Origin: Dehalococcoidales bacterium
GTDB lineage: Bacteria > Chloroflexota > Dehalococcoidia > Dehalococcoidales > Fen-1064
DNA: 15,807 nucleotides
Reading direction: 5' to 3'
Assembly (NCBI GenBank): GCA_028713395.1
Contig: JAQTOJ010000015.1
Span: forward strand, 1-15,807
Positions 1 through 6,942 of this stretch are shown in pieces (the first letter of the stretch is position 1; each line of letters opens with the position of its first letter). A program made the translations under genes and the position numbers. The notes under the pieces are model-generated. The model was not told where the DNA came from. It saw only the letters and a list, made by a program, of their open reading frames with translations, and did not search any database.

Positions 1-32
1 GCACGGAGATAATGGTGATAATTGCGGGGTAG

Positions 33-641
33 GCGCCGGTTTTCTGCGAACCCGACGGCGTGATCATCGACCTGGGATGAGGGTATGGCGATATGGCGGC
101 GGCGATTATGCAGAAGATGCCGGGGGTATCGGCAATCATGATCGACTATGCAGACGAGATGGTGCGGCTGGCAAAAGAACGCTTTCAAGACAAGCCTGAG
201 GTGGCTTATTTCAAGTACGACCTGAATCATGGGCTGCCGGAAGAGGTGTTTGAGGGTGTTTACGATCTGGTGGTATCCGGTTTTGCTCTGCATCATGTGG
301 ATTTCCCGAACCGTTTGCCGTTATACCGCCAGATCCTGCAAGTTCTAAAACCCGGCGGAGTTTTTTTGAACGGAGACCGGTTTGCAGAAGAATCGACCGA
401 AGTGAATGGATGGATGTTCAATAATTGGGTGAGTTGGATGACAGATAGAGCGACGGAACGTTTCGGCGCGTCAAGAACGTTCGACCAGATAAGGATGCGG
501 CAATTAGAGATGGATAAGGAGTTCGGGGATAAGCCGGGCAGTTTGTGGGAGATGGAACGAGAGCTGAGAGCGGCGGGTTTCAAGAGTATCGATTGCCTTT
601 ATAAAAATCAGGTTTGCGCGCTGGTCTGTGGGGTGAAGTAA
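33..641 (+). pseudogene. SAM-dependent methyltransferase remnant, interrupted in motif I
   Basis: The frame ending at TAA 639-641 encodes a class I SAM-dependent methyltransferase of unknown substrate. Upstream of the first ATG (93) the frame reads PDGVIIDLG-stop-GYGDMAAAI, which is motif I (DLGCGxG) with TGA at 78-80 in place of the Cys codon. Further on come the acidic residue of motif II (MIDYADEMV), the post-motif region DLVVSGFALHHV and the LKPGGVFLNGDRF strand. A second in-frame stop (TAG 30-32) lies just upstream, and nothing before it resembles the usual N-terminal 30-50 residues. Translation from ATG 93 would lack the SAM-binding glycine loop and should be inactive. I read it as a 5'-truncated pseudogene; the alternative is a readthrough gene whose start lies before the window. 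The family assignment is firm; the status is less so. Confidence 0.7.
78..80 (+). other. In-frame TGA at the motif I Cys position of the methyltransferase
   Basis: The codons around it read GAC CTG GGA TGA GGG TAT GGC GAT (D L G stop G Y G D). Many class I methyltransferases have LGCGxGD here, so TGC or TGT is the expected codon. By eye I see no convincing SECIS-like hairpin in the next 40 bases. Confidence 0.85.
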
Positions 642-803
642 GAGAATCATTGCCCTAGTATTTTGAAGGGAAAACGGGCGCTCCAGGTTGAAAAATACCC
701 CGTGATCCATCCCGGGCGGTGCTTTAATTTTACGCAAGAGAAAGGCGAGTAATGGGGTGCGACCACCCTGCATGGGGCGCTGCAAAGACACAGTGCATAC
801 TGG

Positions 804-823
804 ATTCCCACTTTCGTGGGAAT
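804..823. repeat. Extragenic palindrome, 8-bp arms
   Basis: ATTCCCAC, loop TTTC, GTGGGAAT: a perfect inverted repeat preceded by CTGG. It matches the general pattern of short dispersed extragenic palindromes of the type TGGATTCCCGCTTTCGCGGG found in many bacterial genomes. It has no T-run and so is not an obvious terminator. Confidence 0.7.
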
Positions 824-850
824 GGGGGGTTAAGAGGATTTTGTTGATAA

Positions 851-882
851 ATTCGTCCTCCTCCGGCGGATTCGCAATGACG
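851..882. repeat. GC-rich dispersed repeat, copy A
   Basis: This stretch contains CTCCTCCGGCGGATTCGCAATGACGG. Its core TCCGCCGGAGGA (minus strand) is partly palindromic, and the GCAATGACG end is common in dispersed extragenic repeats. A related stretch lies at about 10803-10832 (about 19 of 29 positions alike in an ungapped alignment by eye). The relationship is plausible but not proven. Confidence 0.4.
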
Positions 883-914
883 GTGCGATATCTGGCAGTT
901 CCCGTGCCTGAAAT

Positions 915-943
915 TTGAATTTTTCCGCGGATTCAGGTATAAT
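915..943 (+). promoter_or_regulatory. Sigma-70-type promoter of thiC
   Basis: A TTGAAT -35 box (915-920) and a perfect TATAAT -10 box (938-943) are separated by 17 bp. Transcription would start near 950, just ahead of the TPP riboswitch. This is the best promoter match in the window. Confidence 0.8.
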
Positions 944-975
944 TATATTTAGTCAACCTAAAAAAAGAATACATT

Positions 976-1063
976 CCGCTAGGGGGGCTCGACTGCTGAG
1001 ACCCCGGTGAAAACCGGGGGACCCTTAGAACCTGACCTTGGTAATACAAGCGAAGGGAAGCGG
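976..1063 (+). promoter_or_regulatory. TPP riboswitch (THI element)
   Basis: The conserved core is present in order: CTGCTGAGA (pyrimidine-sensor arm, 992-1000 plus A1001), a P3 extension hairpin (CCCCGGT/ACCGGGG, about 1002-1019), ACCCTT-GAACCTGA (1021-1035), and GGTAATAC-AGCGAAGGGAAG (1040-1060). The closing P1 helix is visible as CCGCT (976-980) pairing with AGCGG (1059-1063). Thiamine pyrophosphate binding is expected to switch off the downstream thiC. An intrinsic terminator follows directly, so control is probably at transcription. Confidence 0.95.
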
Positions 1064-1073
1064 CCAAATTTTG

Positions 1074-1112
1074 AAACCAGGGATATGTCCGCTCCCCTGG
1101 TTTTATTGTTTT
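1074..1112 (+). terminator. Riboswitch expression-platform terminator
   Basis: AAACCAGGG (1074-1082) pairs perfectly with CCCTGGTTT (1095-1103) across a 12-nt loop and runs into the T-rich tract TTTTATTGTTTT. The hairpin ends 12 nt before the thiC start codon, so it acts as a leader attenuator of the TPP riboswitch and not as an end-of-gene terminator. Confidence 0.85.
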
Positions 1113-1124
1113 CTGGAGGCGAAA

Positions 1125-2420
1125 ATGACACAACTGGAAGCAGCCCTGAAAGGCACGATCACCGCGCAAATGAAAGCGGTGGCGGAGAACGAGAAGCTGG
1201 AGGCTGAATTTATCCGGCAAGGCATTGCGGACGGGAATATCGTCATTCCCGCCAATATCCACCACAAAAATCTCAAACCTTACGGCGTGGGCAAAGGTTT
1301 ACGCACGAAAGTGAATGCCAACTTCGGCACGTCTTCTGATTTCGGCTCGATTGAAACGGAACTGGAGAAATTGCAGGCTGCCGTGGAATGCGGGGCAGAT
1401 GCGGTGATGGACCTTTCTACGGGGGGCAACATAGCCGCCACCCGGCGCGCGATATTGAAGAGTTCGACGGTAATGGTGGGCACGGTGCCGGTATATCAAG
1501 CCGCCATCAAAGCGATCAAAGAGCATGGCGCGATCGTGAAGATGACGCCTGACGATATTTTTACCGCGATAGAAGAACAGTGCGCGGACGGGGTGGACTT
1601 TATCACGGTGCATTGCGGGGTCACTCGTGACGCCATTGCCCGGTTGAAAGAACAGGGCAGGGTGACGGACGTGGTTTCCCGCGGCGGGGCGTTTATGGTG
1701 GGCTGGATGCTGCACAACGAGAAAGAAAATCCGCTTTACGAACAGTACGACCGCTTGCTGGAAATAGCGCGGAAGCATGATGTCACATTGAGCCTGGGTG
1801 ACGGCATGCGTCCCGGCTGCCTGGCTGACGCCACCGACCGCGCGCAGATTGAGGAATTGATGGCGCTGGGCGAGTTAGTGGAGCGCGCCTGGAAAGCGGG
1901 CGTGCAGGTGATGGTCGAGGGTCCGGGGCATGTGCCTATCAACCAGATAGAAGCTAACGTAAAACTGCAAAAATCCATCTGTAAAGGGGCGCCTTTTTAC
2001 GTGCTGGGACCGCTGGTGACGGATATCGGGGCGGGTTACGATCACATTACCGCCGCTATCGGCGGAGCGATTGCCGCCATGCACGGCGCGGATTTTCTTT
2101 GCTACGTAACGCCAACCGAACATCTGGGTTTGCCGGATGTCGAGGATGTACGCACGGGTGTGATTGCCTCACGCATCGCCGGTCATGCGGCGGATATTGC
2201 CAAGGGGGTCAAAGGCGCGGCGGAGTGGGATTTGCAAATGGCACGGGCGCGGAAACAACTCGATTGGGAGGCGCAGATCAAGCTGACCCTGCGTCCCGAT
2301 TATGCCCGGAAAGTGCATGAGAAACACCATGCCAGCAGTGAAGCTTGCAGCATGTGCGGCGATTACTGCGCCATGAAAGTAGTAGGGGAATACCTGAATA
2401 TCGAAACGGTGAAGTGCTAA
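1125..2420 (+). CDS. thiC: Phosphomethylpyrimidine synthase ThiC
   Basis: ThiC is a radical-SAM enzyme of the cytosol that rearranges aminoimidazole ribotide into hydroxymethylpyrimidine phosphate, the pyrimidine precursor of thiamine. The 431-residue length fits the short bacterial/archaeal form. Start ATG 1125 follows GGAGG (1115-1119) with a 5-nt gap. The frame stays open upstream, but that part is riboswitch and terminator. Visible family blocks are NANFGTSSD, MDLSTGG, GTVPVYQA, FITVHCGV, SRGGAFMVGW, SLGDGMRPGC, VEGPGHVPI, FYVLGPLVTDIG and CYVTPTEHLGLP. The C-terminal iron-sulfur cluster motif is C408-x2-C411-x3-C415; many ThiC proteins have x4 in the second gap, whereas short forms often have x3. 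The protein ends in an extra Cys. Expression is expected to be repressed by TPP through the leader. The gene stands alone, with no other thi gene nearby. Confidence 0.97.
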   Translation: MTQLEAALKGTITAQMKAVAENEKLEAEFIRQGIADGNIVIPANIHHKNLKPYGVGKGLRTKVNANFGTSSDFGSIETELEKLQAAVECGADAVMDLSTGGNIAATRRAILKSSTVMVGTVPVYQAAIKAIKEHGAIVKMTPDDIFTAIEEQCADGVDFITVHCGVTRDAIARLKEQGRVTDVVSRGGAFMVGWMLHNEKENPLYEQYDRLLEIARKHDVTLSLGDGMRPGCLADATDRAQIEELMALGELVERAWKAGVQVMVEGPGHVPINQIEANVKLQKSICKGAPFYVLGPLVTDIGAGYDHITAAIGGAIAAMHGADFLCYVTPTEHLGLPDVEDVRTGVIASRIAGHAADIAKGVKGAAEWDLQMARARKQLDWEAQIKLTLRPDYARKVHEKHHASSEACSMCGDYCAMKVVGEYLNIETVKC

Positions 2421-2460
2421 CGCGTAAGAGTTTCGGCTTATCAGTTCGATTTGCGCGGGC

Positions 2461-2492
2461 GAGATTGCCGCGGTACTTTGTATCTCGTAATG
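2461..2492. repeat. GAGATTGCCGCG-type dispersed repeat, copy 1
   Basis: This copy starts with GAGATTGCCGCG and continues with CTCGTAATG. It aligns ungapped with 2760-2791, with about 24 of 32 positions identical. The layout (GAGATTGC, variable GC-rich part, CTCGCAATG) resembles common extragenic repeats. Confidence 0.5.
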
Positions 2493-2569
2493 GGGTGGTG
2501 GATGCCCCGTCATCACATTGTATCAAGTTCCGATTCGTCTGCATTGATAATTTACCAAATCCCTCCTGA

Positions 2570-2593
2570 CCTCCCTTCAAGTTTGAAGGGAGG
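2570..2593. repeat. Inverted repeat, 11-bp arms
   Basis: CCTCCCTTCAA (2570-2580) and TTGAAGGGAGG (2583-2593) form a perfect inverted repeat with a 2-nt centre. It sits about 150 bp after thiC and has no T-run (GGAACATACT follows), so it looks more like an extragenic palindromic element than an intrinsic terminator, although it may stop or stabilise thiC mRNA. Confidence 0.65.
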
Positions 2594-2759
2594 GAACATA
2601 CTGGACAACCGATCAGGTCGGGGATGGGCAGGATGACAGCGGGCTAAAAGGATGCGTTGCCCTCACGCTAGTCTATCCCATCGGGGGAGATAAGATGGTC
2701 ACGAAAGGACAAGCGCGGGTTATTTTGCTTCGATATGGGAAAGAATGACACGACGGTTT

Positions 2760-2791
2760 GAGATTGCCGCGTTGCTGCGTTTCTCGCAAAG
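2760..2791. repeat. GAGATTGCCGCG-type dispersed repeat, copy 2
   Basis: Second, diverged copy of the element at 2461-2492, in the same orientation and ending CTCGCAAAGACG. The first 12 bases are identical in both copies. Confidence 0.5.
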
Positions 2792-3044
2792 ACGGGTGTC
2801 CACCAGCAAGACGCTTGTGCCACCAATAACAGAGGAGACGAGGCTGGATACCGTGTCGGGGGACGGGATGGGAAAGAGGACAGGAGGAGGCAGGATCAAA
2901 GTTCCGGTAGGAATATGCGGCCAGCCATGAACAGTGAGCGATAGACCGCTGACTAAAAACCTATAAAAACCCGGGAGACCCGATTATTTAACTATTGGCT
3001 TAAAACAGCCCAATTGTGTTAAACTTAATATTGTTTTAGCAATT

Positions 3045-4256
3045 ATGACGGGTAATAAATCTTTCAAAAATCCTTGCGATGTGGCGGTAATCGGCGGCGG
3101 ACCGGTGGGTAGCCAGACCGCTTACAAACTCTCACAGATGGGTTACCGCGTGCTGGTATTTGAAAAGAGACCGGCTTTCCCGGCGCACATCTGTTGCACG
3201 GGCATTGTCAGCCGCGAATGTGTGGAGACTTACGAAATTCCCACCTCCGTAATTTATCGTCAGGCAAACGGCGCCACACTTATCACACCCACGGGCCGGG
3301 CAGTCCCGGTGGAACGCGATACTCCCCAAGCCGCCATCCTCGATCGTTCCGCTTTCAACCAATTATGGGCGCAGCGCGCCGTCTCCGCGGGGGCGGAATA
3401 CTGCTATGGTGCCGAAGTTAAAAACCTGAAACACGGTAAAAATGGCATCACGCTGGAAGTTAGCCAACAAGGCAATCCAGCCAGCATTCAAGCCAAGACG
3501 GTGGTGGTGTCCACGGGATTCGGCGCCCGTTTGATGGACGGACTGGGGCTGGGCGCCGCCGGCGATTTTGTAATGGGGGCGCAGGCGGAAGTCGAGACAA
3601 AGAACGTTGATGATGTTGAAGTATATTTCGGGAGCAAGGTAGCGCCCGGATTTTTCGGTTGGCTTACGCCCACCGGTGAAAACAAAGCGTTGGTAGGGGT
3701 GCTCTCCCGCCGGCATCCTCCGGCTTATTTACGCAGCTTGTTGGGGCGATTGGTGGACGAGGGTAAGATTGTTTCCGCCAAAGCGCCATTTACTTATGGC
3801 GGAGTACCGCTCCGTCCTTTGCACCGCACCTATGGCGATAGACTGCTGGTGGTGGGCACGGCCGCCGGTCAGGTCAAACCGCTCACCGGCGGGGGTATTT
3901 ACTATGGGTTGCTTTGCGCTGACATGGCAGCGAATACCCTGAACCGGGCTTTTAACAGCGGCGATTTTTCACCCGCGCACCTGGCGGGATACGAACGTGC
4001 CTGGAAAAGGAAACTGGGTAGCGAATTAAGGAACGGTTACTTCGCCCGGAGAATGTACGAACTGTTAAGCGATTCCCAGATAGACAGCGTTTTCAAATTG
4101 ATGAAAACCAGCGGACTGATAGAAGAAATGGAGAAATCCGATGATTTATCGTTCGATTGGCATGGCGCGGTGGTGAACCGGATTTTCAACCACCGTCTCA
4201 TTATCAGAGTGTTAAAATCCCTCTATGTTGGGCAAAAAGGTAAAAAGGCAGTATAG
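3045..4256 (+). CDS. FAD-dependent oxidoreductase, geranylgeranyl reductase family
   Basis: This 403-residue flavoprotein belongs to the family of geranylgeranyl/digeranylgeranyl-lipid reductases, which saturate prenyl chains. The exact substrate cannot be told. The N-terminal FAD-binding Rossmann loop is VIGGGPVGSQTAYKL (15-29), with the ribose-binding acidic residue E40. The family Cys region follows (HICCTGIVS, 48-56), then a DR motif (D100-R101), the substrate-side PGFFGWLTPTG (201-211), and the second FAD motif VGTAAGQVKPLTGGG (270-284). In that last motif the usual GD Asp is Thr272, a deviation from the common VGDAAG. ATG 3045 has no Shine-Dalgarno sequence (the leader is AT-rich), so it may be translated leaderless or poorly. 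It is followed after 33 bp by the GreA-like gene, probably in one operon. Confidence 0.85.
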   Translation: MTGNKSFKNPCDVAVIGGGPVGSQTAYKLSQMGYRVLVFEKRPAFPAHICCTGIVSRECVETYEIPTSVIYRQANGATLITPTGRAVPVERDTPQAAILDRSAFNQLWAQRAVSAGAEYCYGAEVKNLKHGKNGITLEVSQQGNPASIQAKTVVVSTGFGARLMDGLGLGAAGDFVMGAQAEVETKNVDDVEVYFGSKVAPGFFGWLTPTGENKALVGVLSRRHPPAYLRSLLGRLVDEGKIVSAKAPFTYGGVPLRPLHRTYGDRLLVVGTAAGQVKPLTGGGIYYGLLCADMAANTLNRAFNSGDFSPAHLAGYERAWKRKLGSELRNGYFARRMYELLSDSQIDSVFKLMKTSGLIEEMEKSDDLSFDWHGAVVNRIFNHRLIIRVLKSLYVGQKGKKAV

Positions 4257-4289
4257 TTAAGTTAAGTGCGAGAATAATCAGGGGGGAAC

Positions 4290-5102
4290 ATGGTAACTGG
4301 CGAACCGAAAACAAACCTCAGCCTCGGCGACGCGGCGAGTCAATATCTGGCCACTTTATCAGAGGAAAAGAAAGATTCCAGTCAACCTGTAATACATGCA
4401 TTTGTGCGGTGGTACGGCTGGGACAAACAAATCGGCGGGATCAAAGGGGCGGAAGCCGGGAAATTCGCCGAACGTTTGTCACAATCGGATAGCGAGGCGG
4501 CGAAAAAACTGGAAATACTCCGCGGCTTTTTTACTTACGCGAAAAAAGAAAACTGGACCAGAGAAAGCCTGGCGGTCAGCATGAGAGTGAAACGCCCCAA
4601 AAGCCAAAACAGCGGGAGTGTGCGCCGAGTGGTGCGTGAACCGATTCCGCTGACCCAAGCCATGTATGACTCGCTACAGGCCGACCTGGTCAAATTGCAG
4701 AGCCGTCGCATTGAAGTAGTTGGGGATATTCAGCGGGCGGCCGCAGATAAAGATTTCCGCGAAAATGTGCCGTATCATGCCGCGCGCGAACAGAAAGGCA
4801 TGATCGAAGGCAAGATCATGGAAATCGAAGAAACACTGGCGCGGGCGGTGATCACGGAAGAGAAGCAGGAAAAAAGTCAATTAGTCTGCGTGGGCGACGC
4901 CATTGTTTTACAGGTGGCGGATTCTCAGCAGGAATTGCGGTATATTCTGTGCAACCCCAAAGAAGTCGCCCCGGCCAAAGGCAAGATTTCGGTGATTTCT
5001 CCGGTGGGTAAAGCGGCGCTAGGGAAAAAGCAGGGAGACACCATTACCGTGGCCGTGCCGGCGGGGAAAATGCAGTACGTCATCCTGCGGATTGAAAGAT
5101 AG
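4290..5102 (+). CDS. GreA-like transcript cleavage factor with N-terminal recombinase-type SAM-like domain
   Basis: The protein has 270 residues; ordinary GreA has about 158. Residues 117-270 look like a whole GreA. A coiled-coil hairpin (about 117-190) has the tip sequence DKDFRENVPYHAA, where D155 and E158 match the acidic pair that places Mg in the RNA polymerase active site (GDLSENAEYHAA in ordinary GreA). An FKBP-like C-terminal domain follows (about 197-270, ending ISPVGKAALGKKQGD...). Residues about 10-100 resemble the core-binding SAM-like domain of tyrosine recombinases (LGDAASQYLATL, LEILRGFFTYAKKENW), without any catalytic domain. A basic linker (101-116) joins them. ATG 4290 follows GGGGGG (4281-4286). 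It likely binds RNA polymerase and relieves stalled complexes; the extra domain may bind DNA. It may not be the housekeeping GreA of the cell. Confidence 0.85.
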   Translation: MVTGEPKTNLSLGDAASQYLATLSEEKKDSSQPVIHAFVRWYGWDKQIGGIKGAEAGKFAERLSQSDSEAAKKLEILRGFFTYAKKENWTRESLAVSMRVKRPKSQNSGSVRRVVREPIPLTQAMYDSLQADLVKLQSRRIEVVGDIQRAAADKDFRENVPYHAAREQKGMIEGKIMEIEETLARAVITEEKQEKSQLVCVGDAIVLQVADSQQELRYILCNPKEVAPAKGKISVISPVGKAALGKKQGDTITVAVPAGKMQYVILRIER

Positions 5103-5237
5103 TGCGTCACTCCACATAAGTCTGAGACGGATGAGAAATCTACCCGCCGATTACGTTCAATAAAAGGGATAATTCGCTTCGCTCAGCACTTCATGGTTGT
5201 GATATATTATTAACAACAAACTTCTTAAGGGTAAAAT

Positions 5238-5513
5238 ATGACCGATTGGCAGGTAACCGCCGTCACTCTGAAATGCCCCGGCATTGCCGATGAAGCCACC
5301 GTGATCGTGAAGAGCGATTGGACGGTGACCTGTACCGGCATGACAAAATACACCAAAGACCGCGCCGCCAGTCTGGATCTGGTGAAGCGCAGCATGCAGT
5401 ACCGCCGTTCGCTGGAATGCAAAGGACTCAATTGCCCGACGATCACCGCCTACATTGAAAAACTCAAACTTGAAGAAGCTATCCCCACGGCTCCCGCGGG
5501 AGAAAGCAAGTGA
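5238..5513 (+). CDS. Small Cys-containing protein of unknown function, coupled to livG-like gene
   Basis: I do not recognise this 91-residue protein. It has no signal peptide and no membrane segment. Four Cys are spread as C13, C32, C61 and C66; the last two form ECKGLNCP. Two of the Cys-containing stretches (LKCPG, LNCPT) are alike, which hints at a metal site or a disulfide pair, without matching a zinc ribbon I know. ATG 5238 is preceded by AAGGG at modest spacing. Its stop overlaps the GTG start of the ATPase gene by 4 bp (GTGA), so the two are translationally coupled, and a role with the transporter is plausible. An AT-rich TATATT (5203-5208) could be a -10 box, but no good -35 box is visible. 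Confidence 0.7.
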   Translation: MTDWQVTAVTLKCPGIADEATVIVKSDWTVTCTGMTKYTKDRAASLDLVKRSMQYRRSLECKGLNCPTITAYIEKLKLEEAIPTAPAGESK

Positions 5514-6334
5514 CCACGGAAACGGGTAATAAGATAAAAATTAAAATCGATAACATCTCCCTGAATTTCGGGGGGGTGAAAGCCCTGAGCAACATCAGTG
5601 TTGACGTAAGGGAAAACGAGATACTGGCGATTATCGGGCCGAACGGGGCGGGGAAGACCTGTTTACTCAACAGCATCAACGGATTTTACAAACCGCAGTC
5701 CGGAGATATTTATTTCGGGGAGAAGCGGATTACGCGCATCCGCCCCGACCGCGCCGCCAAGCTCGGGTTGGCGCGCACCTTTCAGAACATCGAACTGTAT
5801 TCAGGCCTTTCCACGCTGGATAATCTGATGGCCGCCCGGCATATTTTGATGCACCAGAATTTCCTTACCGGGGCGCTCTACTATAAATGGGCGAAAGAGG
5901 AAGAGATAGAACACCGCCGGACGGTGGAAGATATAATCGATTTCCTGGAGATGGAACCGATCCGCAAGAAAGTTGTCGGCACGCTGCCTTACGGCATGCG
6001 CAAACGGGTGGAATTAGGCAGGGCTTTAGCGATGGAACCGAAGGTTTTGCTGCTGGACGAACCGATGGCCGGGATGAACCTGGAAGAAAAAGAAGACATC
6101 GCCCGGTTTATTGTGGATATTTTTGAAGGGCAGGGCAGCACCTACCCGGAGACGCCGGTGTTGCGTGACGGCGTGAACACCATCGTCCTGATCGAGCATG
6201 ATATGGGCGTGGTGATGGATTTGGCCGACCGCATCGTGGTGCTGGATTTCGGCAAGAAAATAGCCGAGGGGACGCCGGAAGAGATCAAGACCAATCCGCA
6301 GGTGATCTCCGCTTATCTGGGCAAAGAAGGCTAA
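5510..6334 (+). CDS. livG: Branched-chain-type ABC transporter ATP-binding protein (LivG-like)
   Basis: This cytoplasmic ATPase subunit powers a HAAT-family importer. Its 274 residues hold Walker A GPNGAGKT (43-50), Q-loop Gln92 (FQN), the LivG-type signature LPYGMRKR (159-166) in place of LSGGQ, Walker B VLLLDEP with Glu184, and H-loop His230 (LIEHD). Between Walker B and the H-loop lies a stretch of about 17 residues (206-222, STYPETPVLRDG) that ordinary LivG lacks. The start is GTG 5510, overlapping the stop of the preceding small gene. The minus-strand cluster to the right has livH, livM, livF and a binding protein but no livG, so this subunit probably completes that transporter although it is transcribed separately and from the other strand. 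Confidence 0.9.
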   Translation: MTTETGNKIKIKIDNISLNFGGVKALSNISVDVRENEILAIIGPNGAGKTCLLNSINGFYKPQSGDIYFGEKRITRIRPDRAAKLGLARTFQNIELYSGLSTLDNLMAARHILMHQNFLTGALYYKWAKEEEIEHRRTVEDIIDFLEMEPIRKKVVGTLPYGMRKRVELGRALAMEPKVLLLDEPMAGMNLEEKEDIARFIVDIFEGQGSTYPETPVLRDGVNTIVLIEHDMGVVMDLADRIVVLDFGKKIAEGTPEEIKTNPQVISAYLGKEG

Positions 6335-6458
6335 GTCAGTTCTCTCACTCCCCAACAAATTTACCATCCGGTTGTGACCTCAGTTACTAATTACGCCGCT
6401 AATTTCTGCTATATTGAACCTATAAAACTTAATGCTTATTTGAATGCAGGAGGGTTTT

Positions 6459-6899
6459 ATGGCGCAGATACGGCTTTACGATTACAAACAGCAGAAAATA
6501 GTAACGGTAGATAAAGTCAACAAAACCAAAGCCGAATGGAAAAAACTGCTCACTCCAGAGCAGTATGAAATCACGACGGAGAAAGGCACCGAACGCGCCT
6601 TTACCTGCACCTTCGATGAGATCAAAGAACCGGGTGTTTTCCAGTGTGTCCGCTGCGGCACGGATCTTTTTGCCAACAAGGTCAAATTCCATTCCGGCAC
6701 CGGTTGGCCGAGCTACAACGCTCCCGTGTCCGAACTAAACATCATCGAAAAACCCGACCGCAGTTTCTTGATGAACCGCACCGAGGTTCTCTGTGCCCGC
6801 TGCGAGGGTCACTTGGGGCATGTATTTGACGATGGACCGGCGCCGACTTTTAAGCGTTATTGCATCAATGCCGCGGCGATAAAGTTTGTGCCGGAATAA
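6459..6899 (+). CDS. msrB: Peptide-methionine (R)-S-oxide reductase MsrB
   Basis: MsrB reduces the R epimer of methionine sulfoxide in proteins. All key parts are in its 146 residues: zinc ligands C63, C66, C112 and C115 (CVRCGTD, CARCEGH), the HSGTGWPSY substrate block (78-86), and catalytic C135 in RYCIN. C50 (AFTC) could be a resolving Cys. I chose ATG 6459 because AGGAGGG lies at 6448-6454; an in-frame ATG at 6444 falls before that site. A TATATT at 6410-6415 may be a -10 box, without a clear -35 box. There is no signal peptide, so the protein is cytosolic. msrA follows after 43 bp, with its own good ribosome binding site. Confidence 0.96.
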   Translation: MAQIRLYDYKQQKIVTVDKVNKTKAEWKKLLTPEQYEITTEKGTERAFTCTFDEIKEPGVFQCVRCGTDLFANKVKFHSGTGWPSYNAPVSELNIIEKPDRSFLMNRTEVLCARCEGHLGHVFDDGPAPTFKRYCINAAAIKFVPE

Positions 6900-6942
6900 A
6901 TAGGCGGGCGTGACGCCTGTGCCACCTTAAAAGGAGAGTGAT

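Larger units (their letters stand above)
642..914. other. Intergenic spacer with repeats, no gene
   Basis: No open frame here has coding character or a ribosome binding site. The stretch holds a perfect short palindrome (804-823) and a GC-rich repeat (about 851-882), both described separately. The rest (642-800) shows no recognisable element and no clear terminator for the upstream methyltransferase remnant. Confidence 0.6.
2421..3044. other. Long intergenic spacer with repeats, no gene
   Basis: This 620-bp gap holds two diverged copies of a GAGATTGCCGCG repeat and a strong inverted repeat (separate entries). The open frame 2745-2930 (61 codons) has no ribosome binding site and starts inside repeat sequence, so I do not call it. 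I see no good promoter. Weak boxes (TTGGCT at 2995-3000, TTAAAC at 3019-3024) precede the next gene. Confidence 0.6.

Noticed and set aside
81..130. SECIS element after the methyltransferase TGA
   Set aside because: The only visible short stem (GCCG/CGGC at about 119-133) is small and too far from the TGA for a bacterial SECIS.
1038..1124. Longer thiC reading frame starting at TTG 1038
   Set aside because: These bases are riboswitch and terminator; ATG 1125 has a clear GGAGG and gives the normal N-terminus.
2745..2930. 61-codon open frame in the spacer after thiC
   Set aside because: It begins inside a dispersed repeat and has no ribosome binding site or recognisable protein pattern.
2421..3044. 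CRISPR array or insertion sequence in the spacer
   Set aside because: The repeats are two diverged copies only, unevenly spaced, with no transposase frame and no terminal repeats.
6444..6458. Upstream in-frame ATG for msrB
   Set aside because: The ribosome binding site AGGAGGG lies after it and serves ATG 6459.
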